In this document: in pieces, positions 1 through 9,125 of the stretch
Layout: the number at the start of each line of letters is the position of its first letter
How positions within the stretch are numbered: the stretch's first letter is position 1
Assembly: GCF_000020365.1 (NCBI RefSeq)
Contig: NC_012108.1
Span: forward strand, 1,798,001 to 1,862,000
Length of the DNA: 64,000 nucleotides
Direction of reading: 5' to 3'
Source of the DNA: Desulforapulum autotrophicum HRM2
GTDB lineage: Bacteria > Desulfobacterota > Desulfobacteria > Desulfobacterales > Desulfobacteraceae
The notes under the pieces: generated by a model
What the model saw: only the letters and a program-made list of their open reading frames with translations
What the model was told of the DNA's origin: nothing
The model's database searches: none
Translations under genes and position numbers: made by a program

Positions 1-1232
1 ATGGCCTGTGTGTAGGCGTCGAGCATGGCCCGGGTTCTGTCGTGGTCCACGGTCTGGGGCGGGCACTGGAGGTTGTTGCCGAATTCGGCACAGCCAAACC
101 GGCATTTCATCCTTACCCAGGGGGCTGTGACTACCTGGTCGGGTGAAAGGGGCACGGCCCTGTCAAAACCAAGGGCGAGGGCCGTATCGCAGATGTTTTT
201 TTGAAAACTTTTCAGGTTGCCGCTGCCCCCTGCCACCATGACGGCGGTGTCCGTGGTAAGATCAATGGTCTCCACAGGGGTGATGTCCATTTGTTCAAGC
301 CAGGCCCTGATGGTGGCGGCGGAATGGCAGGCGCCGTTAAAGGTGTTGAGCATCATGGAGAGATCATAGAGGGCGCCTTTCTGGGGTGATCTGCCCGACC
401 GGTCTGGAAAATAGTCGTGGATGATTACCATACCGCCAGGTTTGAGCAGTGAGACGGCCCGCTGGAGAAGCTGTTTTGCCTCATCCGGGCCATAGGCATG
501 GAGAAAATTACTCAACACGACCAGACCGAATTTCTGGTGGAATTCATGGCTTCTGAAGTCCCCGGACAGGGGGGTGATCCTGTCCCAGGCCTGGGGTTCA
601 GGATAAATCTTTCGGGCCGCTTCAATCACCTCTTCAAGGTCGAAAACCACGGCCCTGGTTCCCGGGATTCGTGCCAGAATCGACCGGGCAAGGCTGCCAG
701 ATCCGCCGCCCACATCCAGGATCGGGCCCATGGCATCCTGTCTTGCCGCAAGATCGGCAATTTCCGGCGCTTTTTGTTTTACCAGGGTGTCCATGGCTTC
801 TACATACCGTTGGTTGCGTTGTTTGTAGTCGAGGTCCTCGCCCTTGTGTCGCCCCTGGCAGGAGACCTTGTCCGAGAGTTTTTCCCAGTTGGAGGCCATG
901 TACTTCCGGTAGAGGAAAAAAGCCCCCATGTAGCCTTCCCTGTCTGGTACGAGAAAGCGGGAGGCGACCTGGGCGTTGTACCAGTGGTCCCTGTCATGGC
1001 CAACAAGGGCCATTCTTTCCATGGCCCTGAGCAGTCGGAACAACTCTGCTTCACGGCAATCCATGGCAGAGGCAAGGTCGTCAAGGGTGGAGATGCCCTG
1101 GTCCAGGAACTTGAAAATTTCAAGCTCCAGGGCGGTAAACAGCACCTGGGAATACCAGTAGGCCGTGGACAGATCTTCCAGGTACTGAAAATCGTGGTGG
1201 GCCGGATCAGCGTTTGTAAAATCCTTTTTCAT
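1..1232 (-). CDS. SAM-dependent O-methyltransferase fused to a DUF2284 metal-binding domain (3' end beyond window)
   Basis: The reading frame starts at ATG 1232-1230 and runs off the left edge after 410 codons, so the C-terminus is missing. Residues 20-110 look like the dimerisation/winged-helix region of the plant/hydroxyneurosporene-type O-methyltransferases. Residues 170-330 are a class I SAM fold with motif I LDVGGGSG near 172-179. From about residue 345 a second domain begins that matches DUF2284 (predicted metal-binding), with the Cys pattern CRFGCAEFGNN.LQCPP at about 377-392. The start lies 6 nt after the symporter stop, with AAAGG inside that gene's end as ribosome site, so the two are co-transcribed behind the cobalamin riboswitch. 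The methyl acceptor is unknown; B12 control suggests corrinoid or methyl-transfer chemistry, which is inference. Confidence 0.85.
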   Translation of the reverse strand, partial: MKKDFTNADPAHHDFQYLEDLSTAYWYSQVLFTALELEIFKFLDQGISTLDDLASAMDCREAELFRLLRAMERMALVGHDRDHWYNAQVASRFLVPDREGYMGAFFLYRKYMASNWEKLSDKVSCQGRHKGEDLDYKQRNQRYVEAMDTLVKQKAPEIADLAARQDAMGPILDVGGGSGSLARSILARIPGTRAVVFDLEEVIEAARKIYPEPQAWDRITPLSGDFRSHEFHQKFGLVVLSNFLHAYGPDEAKQLLQRAVSLLKPGGMVIIHDYFPDRSGRSPQKGALYDLSMMLNTFNGACHSAATIRAWLEQMDITPVETIDLTTDTAVMVAGGSGNLKSFQKNICDTALALGFDRAVPLSPDQVVTAPWVRMKCRFGCAEFGNNLQCPPQTVDHDRTRAMLDAYTQA

Positions 1233-1238
1233 GGATGG

Positions 1239-3113
1239 CTACCCTTTGACCACTGTGAGAATTTCGGTGTAGGCATGGGCCATGTCCTGTTTCACCCTTT
1301 CCAGGCTGTTGGTCTCGGCTTCCGCCTCCAGCCACAGGGTGGCGTTGGTTGCTCCCCGGGAGACTGAAACACACGAGAGGATGTCCGGGTGGGTGATGCG
1401 TCGGATGGATTCCCGGCCCGACGCCGACACCCAGTGTTCCCTTGAACCCTGAAGGTTATCGACAAAGTTTTTCCACTCAAGGGTGCCAAGGATGTCGCAG
1501 CTCAGGTGGAGGGTGGTTCGGTTGCCCCGGGGGCGTTCCTGGATCAAGTCAAGGATCTCCGGTGCTGCCATGGCCGTGGCCGGTGTTGCCATGGCCGTGG
1601 TCAATTTTTCTGCTTCGTTTTTGAAGAACAGGGCCAGCCTCACCCGGGAGGTGGGGGCCGTTGAAAGGCTGACACCCACAAACACAAGGCCGCTTACCGC
1701 CATGGACAGGATCACCCCGTGTCCCATGAGTATCGGGTGAATTGTTTCCAGGAACGGAGGCGCCATGGGCGGTGTTTTTGCAAGGTCCAGGATCACCAGG
1801 CCGGACTGAATGATGAAACCGGTTACCATGGAGGCCACGGCACCCTGGCCGGTGGCCCGGCGCCAGTATAGTCCGCCCATGAGGGCAAAAAAATAGGAGG
1901 CGCTTGCAATAAAGGTGGCGATGTGGATGGCGTCGATGATGGAGCCGATGAAGAACGATCCCAGTGTGGCAAAGACGATGATGATCACCACGCTGATCCG
2001 GTTGACCACAAGCATCTGCTTCATGGTGGCCCCGGGGTGAAGGTAGCGCTGGAAGATGTCCCTGGAGATGCACGAGGCCCCTGAGGTGGCAAAGGTGTCT
2101 GTGCATGACATGGCGGCCGTGGCAAGGCCCACGGCGCTCAGGGCCAGGATGAATCCAGAAAAATTGTGGTCCATGATAAAGGTGAGAAGGGCGGGTTCGG
2201 CCCTGGCCATTCCCATGGGAAATCCTGCACCGGCAATCTCGGGATAGATGGTGTTGAGGCCCAGGGCCAGGAAGGCGCAGCCGGCAAACACAACGGTAAC
2301 AAGAACCGATCCCAGGAACATGCCGTTCCTGGCACTGCGTTCATCCGTGGCTGCCCATACCTTCTGCCACTGGTCCTGTTCCGTGATCCAACCGGGAATG
2401 ATGGCGATGGAAAAGATCAGGATCATGGGTAAGCCGATGGAACCGGGGTTCCACCAGTTGTCGGGCACGGATGTCAACAGTGCTGCAACCGGTTCGGCAG
2501 TGAGGGTTCCTGCGCTGGTCATTACCACCCCAGCCATGATGAGGACAAAGAGGGTCAGGCAAAGGAACTGGATGATGTCTGTTGCAATCACAGCAGAGAG
2601 CCCACCCATGGTGACGTAGATGGAGACGGCAAGGGCGACGATCAGGGCCGACATCAAAGGAGAGACGCCGTAGAAGGTGGAAAGCACCATGGCAAAGCCC
2701 TTGATATCTGCCACGGCAAACAGGATCATCACAACGGTGATGATGATGGCAACGGGCAGTCGCAGATAGCTGCCATAGCGAAGCTCCAGAAGTTCGGGCT
2801 GGGTGATGGCGGGCAGGCCTTTTATTTTCCTGACAAACAGGCCGATGGCGAACAGGGCGATGATGTTGGGTGCCACAAATCCCCAGACAGATCCCATGCC
2901 CAGGAGCATGAAAAAACCGATAACGGCCAGGATGCCGCCGGCGGTGAGCCAGGATGCCGCAGCCGAACAACCGATGGATAGCATCCCGGCATTTTTTCCG
3001 GCAAGAAAGAAATCGGTCTGGGTTTGCTGTCGTTTGTTGAAGTACCACCCCACGCTTATGAGCAGGGCGGTATAGGCAAAAAGCAGGCACAGAAACAGTT
3101 GATATGGGTTCAT
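1239..3113 (-). CDS. Sodium:solute symporter family (SSS) transporter with a C-terminal soluble tail
   Basis: A 624-residue membrane protein of the SSS/SLC5 family (Na+-coupled uptake), with an N-terminal helix, the DFFLAG.NAG segment near residues 35-45 and about 13 hydrophobic helices up to about residue 500. The last 110-120 residues are hydrophilic and are an extension beyond the usual transporter core; I do not recognise them. An in-frame start at 3206 is possible, but it falls inside the riboswitch terminator hairpin. ATG 3113 is preceded by GGAGAAG at a good distance, so I chose it. It is the first gene after a cobalamin riboswitch and is followed at 6 nt by the methyltransferase-DUF2284 gene. 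The substrate is not visible from sequence; a corrinoid precursor or methylated compound would fit the control but is unproven. Confidence 0.88.
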   Translation of the reverse strand: MNPYQLFLCLLFAYTALLISVGWYFNKRQQTQTDFFLAGKNAGMLSIGCSAAASWLTAGGILAVIGFFMLLGMGSVWGFVAPNIIALFAIGLFVRKIKGLPAITQPELLELRYGSYLRLPVAIIITVVMILFAVADIKGFAMVLSTFYGVSPLMSALIVALAVSIYVTMGGLSAVIATDIIQFLCLTLFVLIMAGVVMTSAGTLTAEPVAALLTSVPDNWWNPGSIGLPMILIFSIAIIPGWITEQDQWQKVWAATDERSARNGMFLGSVLVTVVFAGCAFLALGLNTIYPEIAGAGFPMGMARAEPALLTFIMDHNFSGFILALSAVGLATAAMSCTDTFATSGASCISRDIFQRYLHPGATMKQMLVVNRISVVIIIVFATLGSFFIGSIIDAIHIATFIASASYFFALMGGLYWRRATGQGAVASMVTGFIIQSGLVILDLAKTPPMAPPFLETIHPILMGHGVILSMAVSGLVFVGVSLSTAPTSRVRLALFFKNEAEKLTTAMATPATAMAAPEILDLIQERPRGNRTTLHLSCDILGTLEWKNFVDNLQGSREHWVSASGRESIRRITHPDILSCVSVSRGATNATLWLEAEAETNSLERVKQDMAHAYTEILTVVKG

Positions 3114-3182
3114 ATCTTCTCCAGTCGGATGGAAGCCTGGGCGGTTGCCGGGGCGATCCTCCGAACGATACTGTGTGCCAGC

Positions 3183-3223
3183 ATAAAAAATCCCCAGCTG
3201 ACACACGATCAGCCCGGGGATTT
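3183..3223 (-). terminator. Riboswitch expression platform: intrinsic terminator
   Basis: Read on the minus strand, AAATCCCC + GGCTGA pairs with TCAGCT + GGGGATTT around a short loop and is followed at once by a TTTTTT run. It sits between the cobalamin aptamer and the symporter start (about 70 nt upstream of ATG 3113), the position expected for B12-dependent transcription termination. Confidence 0.8.
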
Positions 3224-3250
3224 ACCATCTCTCCGAGAACGTCTGTTTTT

Positions 3251-3462
3251 GCCTGTCTGGCAGGTATTCTGACTCGTGGATCATCCTAATGGCCGCGTCT
3301 TCCCGTGCTGGTTCGTTCTTTAAACCTGCAGCACAGTGACCGGTTGCGGCGGTCGTCCTCACTCACAGCGGCGGGTCCGTCCCGGAATTAAACCGGGTTC
3401 CCTGCAGGGTCTGAACCTTTGTCAGGCCCCGGCCTTCCCAGGGGAAGGCACCAGAAAGCGTC
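3251..3462 (-). promoter_or_regulatory. Cobalamin (B12) riboswitch upstream of the SSS symporter
   Basis: On the minus strand the region carries the hallmark cobalamin-aptamer blocks in order: an AACCCGGT...TCCGGGACGG hairpin, the CCCGCCGCTGTGA block, a CACTG element, GGGAAGACGCGG, then GATGATCCACGAGTCAG and the closing ACCTGCC near 3255-3270. A terminator follows at 3183-3223. Cobalamin binding should lower expression of the symporter and the methyltransferase-DUF2284 gene. Confidence 0.9.
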
Positions 3463-3510
3463 TCTTTTTTTAAAATACTGAACACGCTTGTTGTTCAGAT
3501 CGTACAAGGG

Positions 3511-3540
3511 CTCATACCCCACACACCATGATTTTGTCAA
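3511..3540 (-). promoter_or_regulatory. Candidate sigma-70 promoter for the cobalamin riboswitch transcript
   Basis: On the minus strand TTGACA (3540-3535) is followed after 18 nt by TATGAG (3516-3511), about 45 nt upstream of the aptamer. The -35 overlaps the stop codon of the REC-GGDEF-EAL gene. The -10 is not ideal. Confidence 0.5.
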
Positions 3541-5426
3541 GCAGGAAAAGGCGGAACATCATCACCGGTATTCTCCAGATTTTTTTCAAGAGAAAAGGCT
3601 TTTTGAAAAAAAACTTCAACCTGCTGAGTTGACAGTGGTTTACTGAACAGGTAGCCTTGAACCTCCTGACACTGTTTTACACGCAGGAAATCAACCTGGC
3701 CTGTGGTTTCAACGCCTTCGGCAATTAATCTCAGGTTCATGCCTTCAGCCATGGCAATAATGGCGGTGATGATGGACTGATCTCTTTTGCCGATGGCAAT
3801 GCCGTCGACAAAGGTTTTATCAATTTTCAAGCAGTCAATGGGGATTTCTTTCAGGCGACTCATGCTTGAATAACCGGTGCCAAAGTCATCAATGGCAATC
3901 CGGATGTTCATTTTTTTCAGTGCATGCAGGATGTTGGTGGTTTCCGGCACGTTTTTTACCAGAAGGCTTTCGGTTATTTCGATTTCCAGATATTGGGGAT
4001 CCAGGGTTGTTTCTTCAAGTATGCTTTTGACCATATTCAGGAAATCAGTATGGGTAAACTGATTCACGGAAACATTAACGGCAATCCGCTGCAGGGGTAA
4101 TCCCTGATCCAGCCAGGTCCTGGTCTGCCTGCAGGCCGTTCGCATGACCCATTCACCAATGGCCACTATCATCCCGTTTTCTTCGGCTATGGAGATGAAC
4201 TCAATTGGCGGAACATTTCCCAACTCCCAGTTATGCCAGCGCAGCAGAGCTTCAGCACCACATACCTCTCCTGTGACCAGATCGAACTGTGGCTGGTAGT
4301 GCAGGGCAAACTCACCCCGCCCCAGGGCCTGCCTGAGATGATTCTCAATGGTCATTCGTTTCAATGCATCGGCATTCATGGACTGCTCATAAAAACTGAA
4401 CATATTAGGACCCATGCGTTTGGAAAAATACATGGCAATATCGGCATTTTTGAGCAGGGTTTCAATGTCCTCACCGTCCTGGGGGAAAAGTGAAATACCG
4501 ATGCTGGGCGTGACGATGACTTGGTGGTTACCCAGGTGCAAGGGTTCGGCAAGTTGTTTGGCAATGCGCAGGGCCACCACTCCTGCATGTTCTGCCCGGG
4601 TCACCTCGGGCAGGATCACTGTGAACTCATCCCCACCCAGCCGGGCCACCATTTCACCTGCCGGCGATCTGCTGACGGTATCTGAGGTCCGGAGACATTT
4701 AAGGAGTCTCTTTGACGTGGCTTTAAGCAAATCATCGCCAATGCTGTGACCCAGCGTGTCATTAATCCGTTTAAAATTGTCAAGGTCAATATAGAGCAAT
4801 GCGGCTTTGTGCTTGTAACGATGGGCTTTGTCAAGGGTTGTCGTAAGGTTTTCGATGAACAGCGTTCGGTTGGGCAGACCGGTCAGGCTGTCGTAAAAAG
4901 CCAGCTGATTGAGCCGGCCCTGGATTTCATTGTTCAGTTCCCATTTTCGGGTCAGTGCATGGGCAAGTTGAAGCACCTCCACATTGTCAAAGGGTTTTTT
5001 AAGAATCAGCAGACTGTCTGTCTCTCCCAGAACCCGGCGGATCTCCTGCCATGAATAGTCGGCATAGGCCGTGCACAGAACCACCTGTAAGTCCGGGCTT
5101 TCCTGCCAGAGATGACTGATGGTTTCTATGCCGTCCCAGCCCGGAGGCATGCGGCCGTCCACAAATGCCAGGGAATAGGGGCGGCCCTCGGATTTTGCCT
5201 TCTGGACCTGGGCCAGTCCTTCCCTGCCCTGGAAAACGCAATCGATTTCAAACGTCCCAGATGCCATGGTTTGGGTTTCGGCACCAAAGAGCGCAGTTTC
5301 CATGTCTTGAATCTCGTTGTCCGAATCAGGAGATTTCATCAATATTTTGCAGAAATCCTGGTGGATCGCAGTATTGTCATCTATTACCAGGATCCGATGG
5401 GAAAGATTGTTTTCATGGGGTTTCAT
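3537..5426 (-). CDS. Response regulator with GGDEF and EAL domains (c-di-GMP turnover)
   Basis: A 629-residue cytoplasmic protein: receiver domain at about 10-160 (acidic pair DD near 16-17, phospho-acceptor D90 in FVDGRMP, K144-type lysine in ILKKPFD), GGDEF domain at about 175-345 with an intact GGDEF at 264-268, and EAL domain at about 360-610 with EALLRW at 392-397, EITESLL and DDFGTGYSS. The RxxD inhibitory site before GGDEF is absent. Both catalytic signatures look intact, so it could make or degrade c-di-GMP; which dominates is unknown. Its receiver is closely similar to that of the upstream hybrid kinase (5495-7645), with identical stretches such as CTAYADYSWQEIR, so the two receivers are recent duplicates. 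Probably the output of the operon's kinases. Confidence 0.93.
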   Translation of the reverse strand: MKPHENNLSHRILVIDDNTAIHQDFCKILMKSPDSDNEIQDMETALFGAETQTMASGTFEIDCVFQGREGLAQVQKAKSEGRPYSLAFVDGRMPPGWDGIETISHLWQESPDLQVVLCTAYADYSWQEIRRVLGETDSLLILKKPFDNVEVLQLAHALTRKWELNNEIQGRLNQLAFYDSLTGLPNRTLFIENLTTTLDKAHRYKHKAALLYIDLDNFKRINDTLGHSIGDDLLKATSKRLLKCLRTSDTVSRSPAGEMVARLGGDEFTVILPEVTRAEHAGVVALRIAKQLAEPLHLGNHQVIVTPSIGISLFPQDGEDIETLLKNADIAMYFSKRMGPNMFSFYEQSMNADALKRMTIENHLRQALGRGEFALHYQPQFDLVTGEVCGAEALLRWHNWELGNVPPIEFISIAEENGMIVAIGEWVMRTACRQTRTWLDQGLPLQRIAVNVSVNQFTHTDFLNMVKSILEETTLDPQYLEIEITESLLVKNVPETTNILHALKKMNIRIAIDDFGTGYSSMSRLKEIPIDCLKIDKTFVDGIAIGKRDQSIITAIIAMAEGMNLRLIAEGVETTGQVDFLRVKQCQEVQGYLFSKPLSTQQVEVFFQKAFSLEKNLENTGDDVPPFPA

Positions 5427-5494
5427 ATGCGATGTCCTGTGTTGTATAAATTCGCGGGGAATGGCTGCCCCTGGGAGTCTGTTGATCCATAGAT

Positions 5495-7645
5495 CTATTC
5501 TTTTTGATGTCTGGGGCTGTTAACTGTCTGCCCATCCAGGGCTGACCGCACTGCAGTTTTTAATTCCAAAAGCTTATATGGTTTTCCAATAAACCCGGTT
5601 GCACCGGCCTGCATCACTTCCTTGGTTTGGACCAGGGCTGAGTAACCGCTGGCAATCAGAATGCGGACTTTGGGGTTTTGACTCAACAGTTCCTGCATGC
5701 ATTGATAACCGTCCATGCCTGGCATGTTCACGTCTAAAAGAATCAGGTCTATGGAATTTCCCTTGTCGGAGTAAATGGCCAGAGCCTCCTCACCATTAGC
5801 CGCTGTGAGTGTGGTGTAGCCAAAAGACCGCAGCATTTTCGCGGTCATTTCTCTGATTCCGGAGTCGTCGTCTACAATAAGTATGGTATTTGAACCCCCC
5901 TGGGGGGTGGCCTGCGAAAATACTGTTTTGTCCGTATCCCTCTCCGGCATGGCCGGCCAATAGATCTTAAACGTTGTCCCATGGCCGGGTTTGCTTGAGC
6001 AATGAATAAATCCGTTGTGCCCTTTGACGATGCCGTAGACAGAGGCCAGCCCCAGGCCAGTTCCCTTGCCGATCTCCTTGGTGGTGAAAAAAGGATCAAA
6101 GGCGTTCTTTAATGTTTCATTGTCCATGCCGCTGCCAGTGTCAGACAGTGTCATTAAAACGTATGGCCCGGGTATGATTTCCAGGTGGTTCCTGTCAGTC
6201 CCATCTGCCACCAACACATTCCTGATCGAAATTTCCAGTCTGCCGCCATGGGGCATGGCATCCACGGCATTTCCCCCCAGGTTGAGTACAATCTGTTCCA
6301 CCTGGGTCGGATCAGCGTGTATTGGCCACACCGAGGGGTCCATGTTCAACTTGATGGAGACTGTTTTGGAAATGATCCGTTCGAGCATTTTGACCGTTTC
6401 TGTCACTTCATGATTGACATCCACCCGTTGTTTTTTAACCTCAGCGTTGCGGCTGAACTGCAGGAGTTGACGAACCAGTTGGGCAGCACGATCAATGGCT
6501 TTGACAACGGTTTTTAAAAGCGTTACATCCCTATGATTCGCCGGCTTCTTCATCAGTAATAATTCAATATTTCCACCGATTAGATGGAGTAAGTTGTTAA
6601 AATCATGGGCAACACCACCTGCAAGAACTCCCAGGGACTCCATCTTATGGGCCTGGAGCAATTGAGATTGCAATAGTTCCCGTTCCTTTTGAGCCTGAAT
6701 ACGTTCGGTAATGTCTTGAACAACAAGAATCCCGGCCGAGATAATGCCCTTTGGGTCACGGACAGGCGCTGCATTGGATGAAATCCATTTTTCATGGCCC
6801 CTGGCATTGCGGATGATGAACTCCTCATTCTGGATGGTTTCTCCGTTTACCGTTGCACGTACCAGGGGAAATTCCCCCGGGGCGTACAGCACCCCGTCAG
6901 TCCGGAATACCTGCCAGTGATCATCTGTGTTTACGCTTTGACCTTCAGGAAAAAACGGGTGGGCACTGCTCAAGATATGCAGCGCTGCAGGGTTGCTCCA
7001 GCGGATTTTGGCATCTTTTGCGTCCGCAATGATGATGCCGGCCGGCGAATGGGCAAGGGAGGCCTCAAGCATGGCTCCAATCTGTTCTTTTTCCTGTGTT
7101 TCTTTCCGGACTGTGTCTCCCAGATAATCGATTTGACACTGGATTTGACGGTTCAGTTCCCATTTTCGGATCAAAGCGTGGGTCAGTTGAAGCACCTCCA
7201 CATTATCAAAGGGCTTTTTGAGGATCAGCAGGCTGTCAGTCTCTCCCAGTACCTGGCGGATTTCCTGCCATGAGTAGTCGGCATAGGCTGTGCACAGCAC
7301 CACCTGTAAGTCCGGGCTTTCCTGCCAGAGACGACGGATGGTTTCTATGCCGTCCCAGCCCGGAGGCATTCGTCCGTCCACAAATGCCAGGGCATAGGGG
7401 TGGCCCTCGGATTGGGCCTTTCGTACCAGGGACAATCCCTCTCTGCCCTGGGAGGCACAATCGATTGCAAATGTGCCAGAATTCAAGGTTTGGGGTTCTG
7501 ACCCAAAGAGTGCTGCTTCCATGTCGTTCAGGGCGTTGTTCGATGTATGGGCTTTTATCAGTATTTTGCAAAAATCCCGGTGAATGGCAGTATTGTCATC
7601 GATTATCAGTATACGCTCACAAGGACTGTTTTTATGGGAATTCAT
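5495..7645 (-). CDS. Hybrid histidine kinase: REC-PAS-HisKA-HATPase-REC
   Basis: A 716-residue soluble kinase. Receiver 1 covers about 10-160 (D90), a PAS domain about 190-315, the HisKA dimerisation helix has its phospho-acceptor in AGGVAHDFNN (H347), and the HATPase region follows with N-box NAVDAMPHGG, DTGSGM and GTGLGL. A second receiver covers about 590-705 with LLDVNMPGMDG. There is no membrane segment, so it likely takes its input from the N-terminal receiver, phosphorylated by a membrane kinase of the same operon. Its start overlaps the stop of the 7642-9114 kinase by 4 nt (ATGA), indicating translational coupling. About 70 nt separate it from the downstream REC-GGDEF-EAL gene. Confidence 0.93.
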   Translation of the reverse strand: MNSHKNSPCERILIIDDNTAIHRDFCKILIKAHTSNNALNDMEAALFGSEPQTLNSGTFAIDCASQGREGLSLVRKAQSEGHPYALAFVDGRMPPGWDGIETIRRLWQESPDLQVVLCTAYADYSWQEIRQVLGETDSLLILKKPFDNVEVLQLTHALIRKWELNRQIQCQIDYLGDTVRKETQEKEQIGAMLEASLAHSPAGIIIADAKDAKIRWSNPAALHILSSAHPFFPEGQSVNTDDHWQVFRTDGVLYAPGEFPLVRATVNGETIQNEEFIIRNARGHEKWISSNAAPVRDPKGIISAGILVVQDITERIQAQKERELLQSQLLQAHKMESLGVLAGGVAHDFNNLLHLIGGNIELLLMKKPANHRDVTLLKTVVKAIDRAAQLVRQLLQFSRNAEVKKQRVDVNHEVTETVKMLERIISKTVSIKLNMDPSVWPIHADPTQVEQIVLNLGGNAVDAMPHGGRLEISIRNVLVADGTDRNHLEIIPGPYVLMTLSDTGSGMDNETLKNAFDPFFTTKEIGKGTGLGLASVYGIVKGHNGFIHCSSKPGHGTTFKIYWPAMPERDTDKTVFSQATPQGGSNTILIVDDDSGIREMTAKMLRSFGYTTLTAANGEEALAIYSDKGNSIDLILLDVNMPGMDGYQCMQELLSQNPKVRILIASGYSALVQTKEVMQAGATGFIGKPYKLLELKTAVRSALDGQTVNSPRHQKE

Positions 7646-9114
7646 GCGGTGCCTCCTGGGGCACAGGGGAGTTCAAGGGTAAATGTTGCGCCAAGACCGG
7701 GACCGTCACTTTCCGCAATCAGGCTGCCGCCAAGTTCCCTGGCGGCAAGGGCGCCGCTGTGCAGGCCAAATCCGTGGCCGGACTTACGCGTGGTAAAGCC
7801 GTGGTGGAAAATCCGGGTTAGGTTTTCAGGAACAATGCCCATGCCGTTATCTGAGACCTGGATGGCCAATCGGCCATGGCCGGAGTTGAAAATCCGAAGG
7901 GTGATATCTTTTTCCCTGTTGACGCCATCCGCGCAGGCATGCTTGGCATTGTTGATCAGGTTCAGCAAAATCTGCAGAACCTTGTGTTTGTCCACGGTGA
8001 TGGGGGGTACCGCCTGGTATTGGCGCTGTACTGTGACTTCGTTCCGGGTCAGTTCGTCGGCATTGAGCTTGAGTGCATCCTCCATCAGCTGATCCGGGGG
8101 AATGGTTTCAAAAACCCCGGAAACCCGGCCGTAGGTTTGCTGCATGGTCACAATTTCCTTGATGTGCTCGATCCGGTTGTGGAGCGCTTCGGATTCTGTG
8201 AACATGAGGTGATGCTCTTTCTGGAGGGCGGTTGCAAGGGCGGTCAGGTAGGCCGGAATTCGACGGCCCTGGGGGTCTTCAGTTAAAAATTTGACCAACC
8301 CCTTTGGGGATTCAGCTATCATGCCGGCCACCCTGGCGATATTACCCACGCGGGATTCACGGAGCTGATCCATGATAAGGGTACACGAGACATTGACACT
8401 GTTCAGGACATTGCCCACATTGTGAAGCACACCAGTGGCCACCTCGGCCATGCCCGCTGCCCGGGATACTTCCACAAGGGAGCCCTGGACTGCGGCAAGT
8501 TCGGTTAATGCCTCTTCCTTGGCATTAACCTGGGTTTCAAGTTCCTTTGTTCGTTCCTGGACCCGTTGTTCCAATCGTCTAACAACCCCTGTTGGAAGGG
8601 TATATATCATTACCGACAGGATCAACCCAATTACAAGGCATGCCGTAAATACGGTAAGGCTGATGAATAGAAATGAGTTGGCTGAGAGTCTAATCTGTAC
8701 TGCACCGATCGTTTTGTTGTTGAATATAATTGGTGAAGGCAGTCCATTTATCCCGAATTTCCTCAGGGGATTATTGCTATTGTTTGTAAGTCTCAACTGA
8801 TTGATGGGGTTTGATTGCTCATCCACCACGGTGATGCTCAGAATGCCTTTATTGGGTGCAAAGTTTTCCATGATTTCTGAATATTTGGTTGCCTGATATT
8901 TCCAGAGACCTGGGGAAACGGCTGCCAAGTGCCTGATGCTGTCGGCAAGCTGTATGGAATAAAGCCCTGCCTCTTTTTTTAGTCTATTGAATTCAATGCA
9001 ACAATAGGCTCCTGGAAAAATGAGTGTGATCACAAAGCCAATGCTGACAGCCAATGGAACAAGTTTTCTGGCAAGCTCCCTGCTGATTTTGATCTGTTTG
9101 TCGAATTGAACCAT
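7642..9114 (-). CDS. Membrane sensor histidine kinase
   Basis: A 490-residue kinase. Residues 15-40 are a membrane helix, about 45-155 a periplasmic sensing region, about 160-185 a second membrane helix, then a coiled coil (QRVQERTKELETQV) and the kinase core from about 215. The phospho-acceptor is the His in ATGVLHNVGNVLNS; the ATPase half has NLINNAKHA, DNGMGI and SGHGFGLH. From the coiled coil to the C-terminus it is almost identical to the kinase at 9999-12270, whereas the sensing parts differ. The gene begins 11 nt after the stop of the PstS-like protein, which may present a ligand to its periplasmic domain, and overlaps the hybrid kinase by 4 nt. Confidence 0.92.
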   Translation of the reverse strand: MVQFDKQIKISRELARKLVPLAVSIGFVITLIFPGAYCCIEFNRLKKEAGLYSIQLADSIRHLAAVSPGLWKYQATKYSEIMENFAPNKGILSITVVDEQSNPINQLRLTNNSNNPLRKFGINGLPSPIIFNNKTIGAVQIRLSANSFLFISLTVFTACLVIGLILSVMIYTLPTGVVRRLEQRVQERTKELETQVNAKEEALTELAAVQGSLVEVSRAAGMAEVATGVLHNVGNVLNSVNVSCTLIMDQLRESRVGNIARVAGMIAESPKGLVKFLTEDPQGRRIPAYLTALATALQKEHHLMFTESEALHNRIEHIKEIVTMQQTYGRVSGVFETIPPDQLMEDALKLNADELTRNEVTVQRQYQAVPPITVDKHKVLQILLNLINNAKHACADGVNREKDITLRIFNSGHGRLAIQVSDNGMGIVPENLTRIFHHGFTTRKSGHGFGLHSGALAARELGGSLIAESDGPGLGATFTLELPCAPGGTA

Positions 9115-9125
9115 TCACGTATCCT

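Noticed and set aside
498-1367. 289-codon plus-strand open frame
   Set aside because: It is the antisense shadow of the methyltransferase-DUF2284 gene, whose product has clear motifs; this frame has none.
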